Shown one piece after another: positions 47,283 to 56,476 of a DNA stretch of 64,000 nt. The position numbers and the translations under genes are program-made. The notes under the pieces were generated by a model, which was given only the letters and a program-made list of their open reading frames with translations, was not told the origin of the DNA and did not search any database. The stretch is from Alphaproteobacteria bacterium (GTDB taxonomy: Bacteria; Myxococcota_A; UBA796; GCA-2862545). Numbering within the stretch: position 1 is the stretch's first letter; the number at the start of each line of letters is the position of its first letter. The stretch spans positions 70,473 through 134,472 of the forward strand of contig JACKEP010000015.1 of NCBI GenBank assembly GCA_020632915.1, written 5' to 3'.

Positions 47283-47470
47283 ACCTCGCCGTTCACGAGA
47301 TCGAGGCGGCCAAGGGGCTCGGTGACGGCGGGTTCTACGACCTGCCCCACGACCGGCAGGTTGAGCTGCTGGCGTGGTGGCGGGTGCACCAGGACCCTGC
47401 TGGGGAGCATCGGCCGAAGAAGGGCAAGGCTGGGATGGCGGCCCTTCGAGCAGCACTGAGTCGCCAGTAG
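47255..47470 (+). CDS. Tail chaperone T extension made by -1 frameshift
   Basis: In the -1 frame an open stretch with no start codon of its own runs from upstream of the G stop to TAG at 47468-47470. It codes VDLAVHEIEAAKGLGDGG and then VELLAWWRVHQDP and ends KAGMAALRAALSRQ. This matches the G-T layout of siphovirus chaperones. Two short homopolymers at the overlap, TTTT (47255-47258) and CCCCC (47265-47269), could be the slip site; neither is a perfect X XXY YYZ heptamer. The stop directly adjoins a late repeat. Confidence 0.7.
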   Translation, partial: FYRSPGGGVDLAVHEIEAAKGLGDGGFYDLPHDRQVELLAWWRVHQDPAGEHRPKKGKAGMAALRAALSRQ

Positions 47471-47484
47471 CGCTCCCGGTAGGT
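47471..47484 (+). repeat. Late repeat, copy 6
   Basis: CGCTCCCGGTAGGT, starting at the base after the frameshift extension's TAG and ending six bases before the next ATG, so here GGTAGG may also serve as ribosome site. Confidence 0.85.
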
Positions 47485-47490
47485 CCCGGT

Positions 47491-47916
47491 ATGGCCAAGG
47501 TTGTCCTGGGATCGGCAAAGAGTGGGGTCGTCCTCTCGGATGACCTGTCGGGCTACGTCCGTGACGTGGTCGATCGGCTTGTGCCCGGCACCCGACAGCA
47601 GCTTGAGGAGGCGGCCGAGAAGATCGCTACCGGCGCTGCCGCTGCGTGGCCCGTGGGCCGGGACAGGGGGCGGCGTCCTCACTCGGCCGAGTTGTTCGAG
47701 ACGGGGTTGCGAATCGACAAGGACGGCACTGTCGCCGCGTTCGTCCGCAACACGGCCGACTACGCCTTCTACGTCCGGTCGTCCCAGGTGGGTTCGGGCT
47801 CGGCCAAGAAGCACGCTTGGACGGAGATCGTCCGCAAGCCAGCACAGGCCCAGGCCAGTGCCCTGGCGGCCGAGCTGGGGGACCTATTTGCCACCGTCGC
47901 CAAGGGAGGCAAGTAG
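47491..47916 (+). CDS. Tail completion-like protein
   Basis: A 141-residue protein starting MAKVVLGSAKSGVVLSDDLSG at 47491. The segment RPHSAELFETGLRIDKDGTVAAFVRNTADYAFYVRSSQ resembles HK97 gp10-type proteins (head-tail completion; DYAxYVxxG pattern). These are usually placed before the tube gene; here it lies between the chaperone and tape measure genes, an unusual order. Confidence 0.5.
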   Translation: MAKVVLGSAKSGVVLSDDLSGYVRDVVDRLVPGTRQQLEEAAEKIATGAAAAWPVGRDRGRRPHSAELFETGLRIDKDGTVAAFVRNTADYAFYVRSSQVGSGSAKKHAWTEIVRKPAQAQASALAAELGDLFATVAKGGK

Positions 47917-50118
47917 ATGCCCGCTCAACAGATCAGCCTTGAGTACACCGTCCGGCTTGAGCAGCTGAAGGCGCAGCTGGGTTCGATCCCAGGGCTGAAC
48001 AGGAAGACGGCGAACGCCGTCCAACGGGACTTCACGCGGGCCTGGAAGTCGGCCGAGAAGGACGCCACCAAGGCGGCCAAGGCGGCGTCGCGCGCGTGGT
48101 CCGCCGGGACCGGGCAGATCAAGTCTGCCCTCGGTGGATTGATCCCTGGGTTCAGCCAGGTGTCGGCGGCAGGGGAGACCCTCACGGGTGTCCTCGGTGG
48201 CGGTAGTACCGGCCTCGCCGCTGCCTTGGGGGCGGTGGGCGTAGCCGTGGCGGGGTTTGTGGGCTTTGCCAAGCTGGCCAAGGACGCCGAGGCGACCCGT
48301 CGTCAGATCGTGGAGCTGACCCAGACGACCAACCTCCTCCCCAAGACCCTGTCGGCCATTGAGGTGGCAGGCGGGGACCTCGACAAGCTGGGCCCCGCCC
48401 TGGGTGAACTCAACGCGAGGATCGTCCAGGTCGAGCAGGGGAGCAAGCGGGCGACCAAGGCGTTCGATGCCCTGGGTGTGTCCGTCACCGACGCCAACGG
48501 CAACGTGCGCTCGGCCGACGACGTGTTCACCGATCTGGTCGGTGCACTGCAGGACGTGGACTCCGAGGCCGAGCGTGCCGGGCTCGCCACCCAGGTGTTC
48601 GGGTCTGCCGGCCGGGACCTCATGGCTACCCTGGGGGACACCCGGATGGCCGACTGGGTGGACCTTTCCCGGGAGTTCGGCGTCCGTGTCGGCCCCGACG
48701 CCGCCCGTGCCTCGGTGGCGTGGCAGACGGCGACGAGCAGCCTTGGGATCGCCCTGCGCTCGGCCGCTGATGACTTCTCGGGGCTTTTTGGTGCCGAGGA
48801 CGCAGCCGGACTGTTGAACCGATTCGCGACTGGGTTCGTGGCCGCCAGTGCTTTCCTGGAAACCTGGGGTTCGGAGGTCACCAAGAGGGCCGAGGTGATC
48901 GCCCTCAAGCTCCGTCGTGCGTTCGAGGGCGAGCAGGCGACACCCACCACCACGGTGATCCGGGATGCCAACGGCAACGAGGTGTTCTCCGCCGAATGGG
49001 AGGACTCCCTCTCCGGGCGGATCAAGCGCCTGGAGGAGGACATCGCAGCGTCCACTGGTGCCATGGGCGAGGCGTGGGACGCCGCTGCCGAGAAGGCGGC
49101 CAAGTACATGCAGCTCGTACAGGCTCGGCAGGCTGCTGCCTCGGCCACCGTAGCCACGGGCTCACGGTCCTCCGTCGTCGCTCCTGCCGGTGGCGGGGCC
49201 TCGACCCCGACCGTGGACTCCGCCGGAGGTGTGGCCAACGCGGGCGGGTACGCCGACATCCTCTCGACCATGGCCGACCTCACGGTTGCGTCCTCCGAGT
49301 TCGCCGCCATCCGTCGGCAGGTGTTCGCCACCGAGGTGTCGGGCGTCGATCAGATCAACGCCAAGTACGACGAGCAGCTGGCCCACCTTGAGACCCTCCG
49401 GGCCTACGTCTGGGACGAGCAGAGCTTCAAGGACACGATCCTTGAGATCGAGAAGGCTCGAATCGACGAGCTGGCCGCCTACGAGCAGGCAGCCCGTGAG
49501 GAGTCGTTCCAGAAGAACCTCTCGAACACCCAGGGGATCCTGGGAGCGATCGGGTCCACGGCAGGGGCGATCGGCGACATCGTCGCCGAGGTCTACGACC
49601 GGCAGATCGCATCCGCCGAGAAGGGGAGCGATGCGCAGAAGCGGCTGATGCGGAAGCAGTTCGCCGCTTCGAAGGCGATGGCGATCATCCAGGCGACGAT
49701 CAATACTGCGTTGGCGGTCGTGAACGCCCTGGCCACGGCCCCAAACATCATCGCTGGTATCGCCCTGGCTGCCGTAGTGGGGGCCCTGGGTGCCGTCCAG
49801 ATCGGGCTGATCGCCTCCCAGCAGGCGCCGTCCTTCCACCAAGGCGGTGTGATCTCGGCTGGCCCATCGGCACCTGACGAGGTGGGAATCAACGCCCAGC
49901 GCGGCGAGGGCGTCGTCACCCGCCGAGGCATGGACCGTCTGGGTGCCCGAGGCCTCGAGTCGCTCAACTCGGGGCAGGGGTTGGCCCCGACCGTCATCGT
50001 CGCCGCCACCTCCGAGCACAAGGTGCTCGACTACCAGATGGCCACGACCGTGAGCCGTCGCGGGCCCCGCTTGCGGCGTGCCCTCCAAGCCGCTGCCTCC
50101 CGCCCTGGGTTGAGGTGA
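47917..50118 (+). CDS. Tail tape measure protein
   Basis: A 733-residue protein after the chaperone gene. It begins with a helical region (LEQLKAQLGSIPGLNRKTANAVQRDFTRAWKSAEKDATKAAKAA), has hydrophobic helices near residues 85-120 and 580-640, and ends FHQGGVISAGPSAPDEVGINAQRGEGVVTRRG, a C-terminal signature of many tape measures. It sets tail length, and at the usual ratio of residues to length this would be a fairly short siphovirus tail. No lysozyme or peptidase motif is visible. Confidence 0.85.
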   Translation: MPAQQISLEYTVRLEQLKAQLGSIPGLNRKTANAVQRDFTRAWKSAEKDATKAAKAASRAWSAGTGQIKSALGGLIPGFSQVSAAGETLTGVLGGGSTGLAAALGAVGVAVAGFVGFAKLAKDAEATRRQIVELTQTTNLLPKTLSAIEVAGGDLDKLGPALGELNARIVQVEQGSKRATKAFDALGVSVTDANGNVRSADDVFTDLVGALQDVDSEAERAGLATQVFGSAGRDLMATLGDTRMADWVDLSREFGVRVGPDAARASVAWQTATSSLGIALRSAADDFSGLFGAEDAAGLLNRFATGFVAASAFLETWGSEVTKRAEVIALKLRRAFEGEQATPTTTVIRDANGNEVFSAEWEDSLSGRIKRLEEDIAASTGAMGEAWDAAAEKAAKYMQLVQARQAAASATVATGSRSSVVAPAGGGASTPTVDSAGGVANAGGYADILSTMADLTVASSEFAAIRRQVFATEVSGVDQINAKYDEQLAHLETLRAYVWDEQSFKDTILEIEKARIDELAAYEQAAREESFQKNLSNTQGILGAIGSTAGAIGDIVAEVYDRQIASAEKGSDAQKRLMRKQFAASKAMAIIQATINTALAVVNALATAPNIIAGIALAAVVGALGAVQIGLIASQQAPSFHQGGVISAGPSAPDEVGINAQRGEGVVTRRGMDRLGARGLESLNSGQGLAPTVIVAATSEHKVLDYQMATTVSRRGPRLRRALQAAASRPGLR

Positions 50119-50121
50119 TCT

Positions 50122-53100
50122 GTGACCGCTAAGGCTCGCTACCAGGGGATCCTGATCCCCGATGCCACTGCCACGCTCACGTCCTGGGACGTCGCCGAGG
50201 TGGGCCGCCACGTCGGGCAACCCATCGCCCAGACGACGGGCTCACGGGCCGTCCTGCGTGCCCTACGCCGTGAGCGTGAGGCGGATGCCGCCGACCTCGC
50301 CCTGACGGTCTCGACCGTGATCGGCGGGCACCCTGCCCGGACGTCCAGCCCTCGGGCTGCTCAGTTCACGTGGGCTCGGGACGGAGGCCCGGACCTGTAC
50401 TGGGATCCTCCGCACGTGATGACCGGCTGGCAGTACGTCGACGGGTCGCACACCTACAGGGCCACCGCCATGGTCCGTCAGGACGACGGCTCCGTGCTCC
50501 TCGTGGGCGCCTACGACGCGAGTTCCAACGTCACGCGGAAGGTGTTCACCCTGGCTGCGGGCGGGACCCAGTACCGGGCCGGCGAGCAGGGTGCGGCGAC
50601 CATCCTGTCGGCGGACGCCTCGACCTACCTGGTTCGGCAGCCGACCTCGACGTCCCACTACCCCCACGCCACCGCGTTGGTCTCGACCCCCACCGGCGTG
50701 ATCTCTTATGCATGGCGCACGTTCGCCGACGATGGCCGGGCCACGATCGTGGCTCACGTCCGCCCGACAGGAGGGGACTTCGCCACGCTGGACGTTGGGG
50801 ACGGCTCCGTGATCGGCGACCCCATCGATCTGTCGACGTACAGCCTCGGCATCCTGTCAGCCGCCTACCGAGACGGGCAGGTGCTGCTCGTGGCCCAGCT
50901 GCGCCGTGCCAGCGGCAACGCTCGGGACACGTTCCGCCAGTACGCGAGCGATGACGGCGGGCATTCGTTCGAGCTGGTGGAGGAGTGGTCCGATACCAGC
51001 GGTGTCGGCGGACACCACCCCAACGTCCTCGCCGACACGGCAGGGTTTCATTTCCTGTGGATCGACCTCGCCGACGGGAAGCCGTACTACTGCCGGGTCG
51101 GCTCGGCCTACACGTCGCTGTTCGCCGCGTCCCGGACCCAGGTCGAGGACGCCGTATGGGCGGATGTCGCCTCGGATGACGAGCTGGTGCAGTCCGGGTC
51201 GGCGACCGTCTGTCAGGACGAGACCGGCACCTTCTACGCCCTTGGGCTCGTCCGCAGCTCGAACGTGGACGCCCACATGCGCCTCTCCACGGACGGCGGC
51301 CGGACCTGGATTGACCCCGTGGACGGCGTCGATGTCACCGGGAGCAAGTGGTACCAGCCCGACGACGACGCCACCAACGGGGCGTGCCCCCTCGGTCTGT
51401 CGTCGCTCGCTGCCAACGGGCAGGTCATCGTCGGCTGCCGGACGAGCACCACCGACCTCTGTCTCATCCACCTGGGTGGCTACACGAGCAAGCCGCACCC
51501 GTCCGCTGGGTTCGCTGGGTTCGATCAGCGGGTGTGGGGCTTCGATCTCTCCTACGTGCCCATCGTCATCCCGGATGCGATGGACAACTGGACGCTCACG
51601 GCCTCAGGGTCGCCCTCGTCCACGACGTCGATCACGGACGGTGCCCTCCAGATCACGGCGCCCCTGACGGCCCTCGGCAACCAGGTCCGGTACGAGTACG
51701 ACCTCGGCAACCTCGACCCAGACCGTGGGTGCTGGGTTCGCTACCGGGTTCGCACCGACGACACGGTCACCGGCAACGGGTGGGAGCAGATCCACTTCGT
51801 CGACGTGGTTCTCGCCGACGCCAGCGGCACCGACAGCAGGGGCTTCCGGTTGTCGTCCGACAAGGACACCCTGCGCCTGTACCAGCGGGACGACGCCACC
51901 ACGTTCACCCTGCTCGACACCGTCTCGTTCACGTCCGGGTACATGCTGGAGGTCATCGCGGCGACGCTCGACGGCGTGCTCATGGTTTGGACCCGGACCT
52001 GGGATCCGACCTACACCGACGCCACCGTGCCCGAGCAGATGGGTTCGCCCACCGAGCGGGAGTTCGTGGCGACCAATGGGTCCGGGTACGGCCTGCCGGA
52101 CATCTCGTCAGCCTTCGGCGCCGGGACGGCTCGGCTCCAGTTCGGTTCGTTCCACGACGCCTTCGACGTGGCCGAGTTCTACGAGCTGCACTTCGCCGGC
52201 AACACGTCTGCGCCCCCTGACGTCGCCGAGATGATGGTGCCCACGTACCTGCCGGCGAGGGCGTACAGCACTCAGGGCACGTACCTGGGAGACGGCGTCA
52301 CCCTCACGATGTCCGGGTTGGCCGAGGCAGGCGATACGTGGACCGTGGCCGACGCCTACGACTACGGCCTGGAGGCGGTTGAGGACCCGAGCCCCCGCCG
52401 GACCGCCAAGCTCACCCCGGACGACGCCTCTACGGACCGGACGATCACGTGGTCCCTGTCCAGCTACCACGGAGCGTCGGATGTCCTCGGGATCGCCTTC
52501 ATCGGCTCCAACGTGGGTGTCGTCGGGGTTGAGGTGCAGGACGCCTCTGGCACGTGGACCGACTTCGGGGACGTGCAGCTCGCCATCGGCCCCCTCGATG
52601 CGTCGGCACGTGGTGCCTACTCGGTCGTGTCGGCCGGTTCGGACACCACCGACATGCTCTTTCGAGATGGGGAGTTCGACGGGGCCGAGTTCTGCGCCGA
52701 CACCGAGCATGGCGGGTCCTACGGGACGACGTTCCGGATCACGAACACCTACGGCGGCAAGTGGGGCACCGAGGCCAGCGGGTCCAAGCCCGCGAGCTTG
52801 CGGCTGTCGACGGCCGGGACGTCGGTGTCCGTGGCGGCACCGCCCACCACCTGGGCCGGTAGCTACATCCTTCCTCGGGACGCCGTCGTCCTCCTGAGCC
52901 TCCAAGGGATCCTCGCCACCGGTGTGCGGCTGACCCTGCACCCGACGGACGACGATCAGCCCTGGCCGCTGGGCAACACCTGGCACCTGGGTCGGGTCCT
53001 GATCGGACCCGTGCTCCCGTTCCCGGAGGACACGAGCTGGGGGCGGATCCTGGAGACCACCCCCAACGTGGACGTCGCCACCGCACGGGACGGCACCCGC

Positions 53101-53478
53101 CGTACTCGGGTCAACGGCCCTGCACGACGGTCCGTCGAGTTCTCGTGGGTCGACGCCATCGACACCCGTGGTGCTTCCCAGGACACGGACGACCCGACCG
53201 CCCACTACCTCGATCCCCTCGGGGAGCCTGTCGGCCTGGAGCGGATGACACCGTGGACCGTGGAGGCCATCCAGGGCTGGCTCAACGGTGCCCATCAGCA
53301 GTGCGTGTACCTGCCTCGGATCGAGTCCCTGACCGAGGACGCCACCGTGCTCAACCGTCGCCACCAGCTGATCTTCGGCCGGGTGGTGACCCCCGTTCGG
53401 CTTGAGTCCGTGCAGGGCGACGAGGGCGTCGACGAGGTGTTCCGGATCCCGTCGCTGACGATCGAGGAGGAGGTGTGA
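50122..53478 (+). CDS. Large tail protein with sialidase-like Asp-box propeller
   Basis: A 1118-residue protein after the tape measure gene, start GTG at 50122. From about residue 85 to 460 it reads as a beta-propeller of the BNR/sialidase type, with Asp-box motifs SDDGGHSF (near 276) and STDGGRTW (near 390). Residues 480 to 700 resemble a concanavalin-like jelly roll (YEYDLGNLDPDRGCWVRYRVRTDDT, then FGSFHDAFDVAEFYELHFAG). The last 250 residues are a further beta-rich tail domain. No full set of sialidase catalytic arginines was confirmed, so sugar binding rather than cleavage may be its job. Likely a tail tip or distal tail protein contacting the cell surface. Confidence 0.65.
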   Translation: MTAKARYQGILIPDATATLTSWDVAEVGRHVGQPIAQTTGSRAVLRALRREREADAADLALTVSTVIGGHPARTSSPRAAQFTWARDGGPDLYWDPPHVMTGWQYVDGSHTYRATAMVRQDDGSVLLVGAYDASSNVTRKVFTLAAGGTQYRAGEQGAATILSADASTYLVRQPTSTSHYPHATALVSTPTGVISYAWRTFADDGRATIVAHVRPTGGDFATLDVGDGSVIGDPIDLSTYSLGILSAAYRDGQVLLVAQLRRASGNARDTFRQYASDDGGHSFELVEEWSDTSGVGGHHPNVLADTAGFHFLWIDLADGKPYYCRVGSAYTSLFAASRTQVEDAVWADVASDDELVQSGSATVCQDETGTFYALGLVRSSNVDAHMRLSTDGGRTWIDPVDGVDVTGSKWYQPDDDATNGACPLGLSSLAANGQVIVGCRTSTTDLCLIHLGGYTSKPHPSAGFAGFDQRVWGFDLSYVPIVIPDAMDNWTLTASGSPSSTTSITDGALQITAPLTALGNQVRYEYDLGNLDPDRGCWVRYRVRTDDTVTGNGWEQIHFVDVVLADASGTDSRGFRLSSDKDTLRLYQRDDATTFTLLDTVSFTSGYMLEVIAATLDGVLMVWTRTWDPTYTDATVPEQMGSPTEREFVATNGSGYGLPDISSAFGAGTARLQFGSFHDAFDVAEFYELHFAGNTSAPPDVAEMMVPTYLPARAYSTQGTYLGDGVTLTMSGLAEAGDTWTVADAYDYGLEAVEDPSPRRTAKLTPDDASTDRTITWSLSSYHGASDVLGIAFIGSNVGVVGVEVQDASGTWTDFGDVQLAIGPLDASARGAYSVVSAGSDTTDMLFRDGEFDGAEFCADTEHGGSYGTTFRITNTYGGKWGTEASGSKPASLRLSTAGTSVSVAAPPTTWAGSYILPRDAVVLLSLQGILATGVRLTLHPTDDDQPWPLGNTWHLGRVLIGPVLPFPEDTSWGRILETTPNVDVATARDGTRRTRVNGPARRSVEFSWVDAIDTRGASQDTDDPTAHYLDPLGEPVGLERMTPWTVEAIQGWLNGAHQQCVYLPRIESLTEDATVLNRRHQLIFGRVVTPVRLESVQGDEGVDEVFRIPSLTIEEEV

Positions 53479-56156
53479 GCCGCTACCCCTCCAGCCTTGA
53501 TCGTGACTGGGTCTGGGTCCTCTCGCTCGACGTTCGAGGGGACCTCATCCGGTGGACCTCGCGCCCGATCCCCGACACCGTCTCGGGGATGACGGGGCTC
53601 ATCCTGCCGGGCCTCGACCCTGACGTCGTCACCGAGGCCCTCGACGTCGCCAAGGCCGAGTTCGATCGCGTGGACACGCTGTCGTTCCAGGTCCACTTCC
53701 CGCCAGAGTTCGACCCCGCAGCCTTGGCGGCTTCGGGCGTGGCCCTGACCGCCTGCGATGCCGAGCTGGCGTTGCTCCCCACCCGGTTCGTGGGTGACGT
53801 CACGACCAGCAGCGGCACGCGGACCCGGTCGACGCCCTCGACCACGCCGTCGTGGGACGACCGCTACGTCATCCTGTCCGGGTACATCTCCGAGCCCGAG
53901 TTCGGCGACGCCGACGAGCCCGTCACGTTCAGCGTGAGGGCCACGACCTACGAGGACGAGTCCTCGATCCCAGGTCCCACCCAGGTGGTGGACCCCACCA
54001 CCGTGGGAGCGGGGTCGCTGGTCACCGTCGAGCGGGATGACAGCTACGGCAGCAGCTACCCGCTGGTGTTCGGACAGCCAGGTGTGTTCGTGGGGTCGGA
54101 CGGCGCCACGTCGTACCGTCCCGCCACCCCCGGCTACGTGTTCGAAGGCCAGTCCGGGGCACCTTCGGACGCCGACAAGTGGGAGAAGATCCTCGTCTCG
54201 GCAGGGCACACCCAGGCCGACCGCGTGCACCTGTGGTGGGAGGCCGATCCGGGGTTCAACTCGGTCGAGGTCGCCCTGACCAAGGGTGCCGACAACCTCG
54301 GGCAGCCGATCACCTACATCGACGCCAGCAAGGGCACCGGCGGCGCCGTGTTGGACAAGTCGAAGTACTGGGTCGATTGGCGGGACGACAGCCTTGGTGG
54401 GGACGGCGGAGGCGTCGTCGATGGCCCTGGCAGCGGGGACCTGTCGGGTGTCGGCTCCCTGTGCGTCTGGCTCCTCAGGCAGTCCACCATCCCCGTCGAC
54501 TGGGCACGGATGTCGGGCGCCGTGGCGTTCCTCGACGAGTTCCGGTTCGGGGGTGTCATCGAGACCCCGACGTCCGCCCTCGACTGGATCGAGGACCGTG
54601 TCCTGGGTGACCTGCCTGCCTTTCTCGGGCGTTCTCCCGCCGGGGTGTACCTCGCCCCCATCCGCTGGCAGGCGACCGCCTCAGAGGCCGTGGCACGCCT
54701 TGTCGAGGGCGAGGGGACCGTGGTGCGCATGGCCCCTGCCCGAACCCGCGGCAATGGCCGGACCACGGTGGTGCGGGTCGAATGGGCCCGAGACTTGGCG
54801 GCCGACGAGTGGGCCCGCACCACAGTGGTGACGGCGGATCCCAGGCTCGGGACGTTCGCCATGGGGACCGGCCTCGTGCAGGCCGACCGCTCCGTGGCAC
54901 CCCGCGTGGTCAAGGTGCAGCTCCCCGACTGCTGGGACGAGGCGACCGCTTACAGGGTGGCGACGTGGACCCTGTGGCGGGAGGGCACGGCCCACGTTGA
55001 AATCGACGTCGACCTGTCCGCCGACACTTACGGTCACCTCCAGGTGGGCGACGTCGTCACCTACGGGGATGCGGGCCTGCACCTGGGCGAGGGCACGGTG
55101 TGCCTCGTCACCGCCATCGACCGCCACGACGTCGCGTGGTTGGAGGCACGGCTGTGGGTCGTCCGCCCCGAGGTGGCCGAGGTGGTGGGCGAGGGGACGA
55201 ACATCCCTCCGCAGGATCCCAGCTACGTCATCGCGGTCGGAGGCTCGTCCTCCACCTCGTACGCGGTCACGGACGCTGGTGACGTCGGCACCTACGCTGA
55301 GCAGGGCACGCCCATCGTCACGTCCTTCGAGGACACCCGGGCGGTTCGCTACATCTACGATCAGGACGTGTACTTGGTGGGCGGCGAGTTCGGGGCCCTG
55401 GCGTGGTCGCTCACCGGTGCCGCTGGCACGTGGACCCGCATCGCCCCGGGCAGCAACGATCTCAATCGGATCTGCGAGGGGACCGACCTCGTGGGTGCCC
55501 TCGTGGCGGTCGTGGCCGTGGGGGAGTCGGGGCGGATCCTGACATGCACCGGCGACGTCACCGACGCCGGCGACTGGAGCCAGCAGACCATCGGGTCGAC
55601 CACTTGGTACGACGTTGCCCACGACGGCGACGGCACCTTCGTGGCCGTCGGCTCAGGTGGCGCCGTGATCACCTCGCCCGACGGCTCCACCTGGACCTCC
55701 CGCACCTTCGGGGTGGGCGTCAACGTCCGTGGGGTCTGCTGGGATCCGTCCTCGGAGCTGTTCATCGCGGTCGGCGACTCCGGCGCCATCCGGACCAGCC
55801 CGGACGGGGTGACCTGGACGGCCCGCACGAGCGGCACCACCGAGAACCTGTACGCCGTGGCGGCCGATGGTGAGGGGGTCGTCGTCGCCGTGGGCGGGAC
55901 GTTCGCCACCACCTTTGCCCTGACCCGCTCGGCCTCGGGCGGCGTGTCGTGGGCGACGTCGGCCGTGGGCATCGCGCACCGCCCTCAGGCGGTCGCCTAC
56001 CGGGTGGCTGACCCCTACTGGGACACGGCCTCGGGCTTCTACGCCGTGGGCGCTGGCGGGCTGTTGGCGACGTCGCCGACGGGGTCCTCGTGGACGGCGC
56101 AGACGTCGGGGACGACGGCCCAGCTGTTCGACCTCCACGTGCCCGACCGGGCCTGA
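53475..56156 (+). CDS. Tail tip/hub protein with C-terminal seven-repeat propeller
   Basis: An 893-residue protein, GTG start overlapping the previous stop. Residues 1 to about 570 look like a tail hub or tip (RDDSYGSSYPLVFGQPG, AGHTQADRVHLWWEADPG, WLLRQSTIPVDWARM, YGHLQVGDVVTYGDAG). From about residue 580 seven repeats follow, with consensus FVAVGxxGxxxTSPDGxxWTxRTSGT, the layout of a seven-bladed beta-propeller. The clearest are SGGAVITSPDGSTWTSRT, SGAIRTSPDGVTWTARTS and GGLLATSPTGSSWTAQTS. Such a domain fits receptor binding. It ends the tail module. Confidence 0.7.
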   Translation: MSRYPSSLDRDWVWVLSLDVRGDLIRWTSRPIPDTVSGMTGLILPGLDPDVVTEALDVAKAEFDRVDTLSFQVHFPPEFDPAALAASGVALTACDAELALLPTRFVGDVTTSSGTRTRSTPSTTPSWDDRYVILSGYISEPEFGDADEPVTFSVRATTYEDESSIPGPTQVVDPTTVGAGSLVTVERDDSYGSSYPLVFGQPGVFVGSDGATSYRPATPGYVFEGQSGAPSDADKWEKILVSAGHTQADRVHLWWEADPGFNSVEVALTKGADNLGQPITYIDASKGTGGAVLDKSKYWVDWRDDSLGGDGGGVVDGPGSGDLSGVGSLCVWLLRQSTIPVDWARMSGAVAFLDEFRFGGVIETPTSALDWIEDRVLGDLPAFLGRSPAGVYLAPIRWQATASEAVARLVEGEGTVVRMAPARTRGNGRTTVVRVEWARDLAADEWARTTVVTADPRLGTFAMGTGLVQADRSVAPRVVKVQLPDCWDEATAYRVATWTLWREGTAHVEIDVDLSADTYGHLQVGDVVTYGDAGLHLGEGTVCLVTAIDRHDVAWLEARLWVVRPEVAEVVGEGTNIPPQDPSYVIAVGGSSSTSYAVTDAGDVGTYAEQGTPIVTSFEDTRAVRYIYDQDVYLVGGEFGALAWSLTGAAGTWTRIAPGSNDLNRICEGTDLVGALVAVVAVGESGRILTCTGDVTDAGDWSQQTIGSTTWYDVAHDGDGTFVAVGSGGAVITSPDGSTWTSRTFGVGVNVRGVCWDPSSELFIAVGDSGAIRTSPDGVTWTARTSGTTENLYAVAADGEGVVVAVGGTFATTFALTRSASGGVSWATSAVGIAHRPQAVAYRVADPYWDTASGFYAVGAGGLLATSPTGSSWTAQTSGTTAQLFDLHVPDRA

Positions 56157-56164
56157 TTGTGGGG

Positions 56165-56178
56165 CGCTTCCGGTAGGT
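56165..56178 (+). repeat. Late repeat, copy 7
   Basis: CGCTTCCGGTAGGT, one base off the consensus, eight bases after the tail protein stop and 16 bp before the start of the holin-accessory-like gene. Confidence 0.78.
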
Positions 56179-56194
56179 ATGGGCGGAGACGCCC

Positions 56195-56476
56195 ATGCCT
56201 GACGACGCCATCGCGAGATTGGAGGCCAAGCTCGACGCCCTAGCCTCGACCATCCTCAGCAAGCTGGGGGACATCGAGCGGGACCTGACCCGCCTGTCCA
56301 CGTCGCGAGACGGGGACCTCGCTCGGGTCGAGCGGGCCGAGGCCCGGATCGACAAGCTGGAGCACAAGGTCGAGGAGCTGCAGCGGCACGTCAATCGTGC
56401 GATCGGGTGGGCCGTTGGAGCTGGGATCCTGACGGCCGGTCTCGCACAGGCACTGGCCGGGGCGGTGACGCCGTGA
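56195..56476 (+). CDS. XhlA-like coiled-coil membrane protein (lysis-associated)
   Basis: A 93-residue protein with a long coiled coil (ARLEAKLDALASTILSKLGDIERDL to LEHKVEELQRHVNR) and one C-terminal membrane helix (AIGWAVGAGILTAGLAQALAGAV). This is the layout of XhlA/haemolysin-type proteins, which work with holins in phage lysis. It lies just after the tail genes, where lysis genes are usual. Its stop overlaps the next start. A classical multi-helix holin was not seen. Confidence 0.6.
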   Translation: MPDDAIARLEAKLDALASTILSKLGDIERDLTRLSTSRDGDLARVERAEARIDKLEHKVEELQRHVNRAIGWAVGAGILTAGLAQALAGAVTP

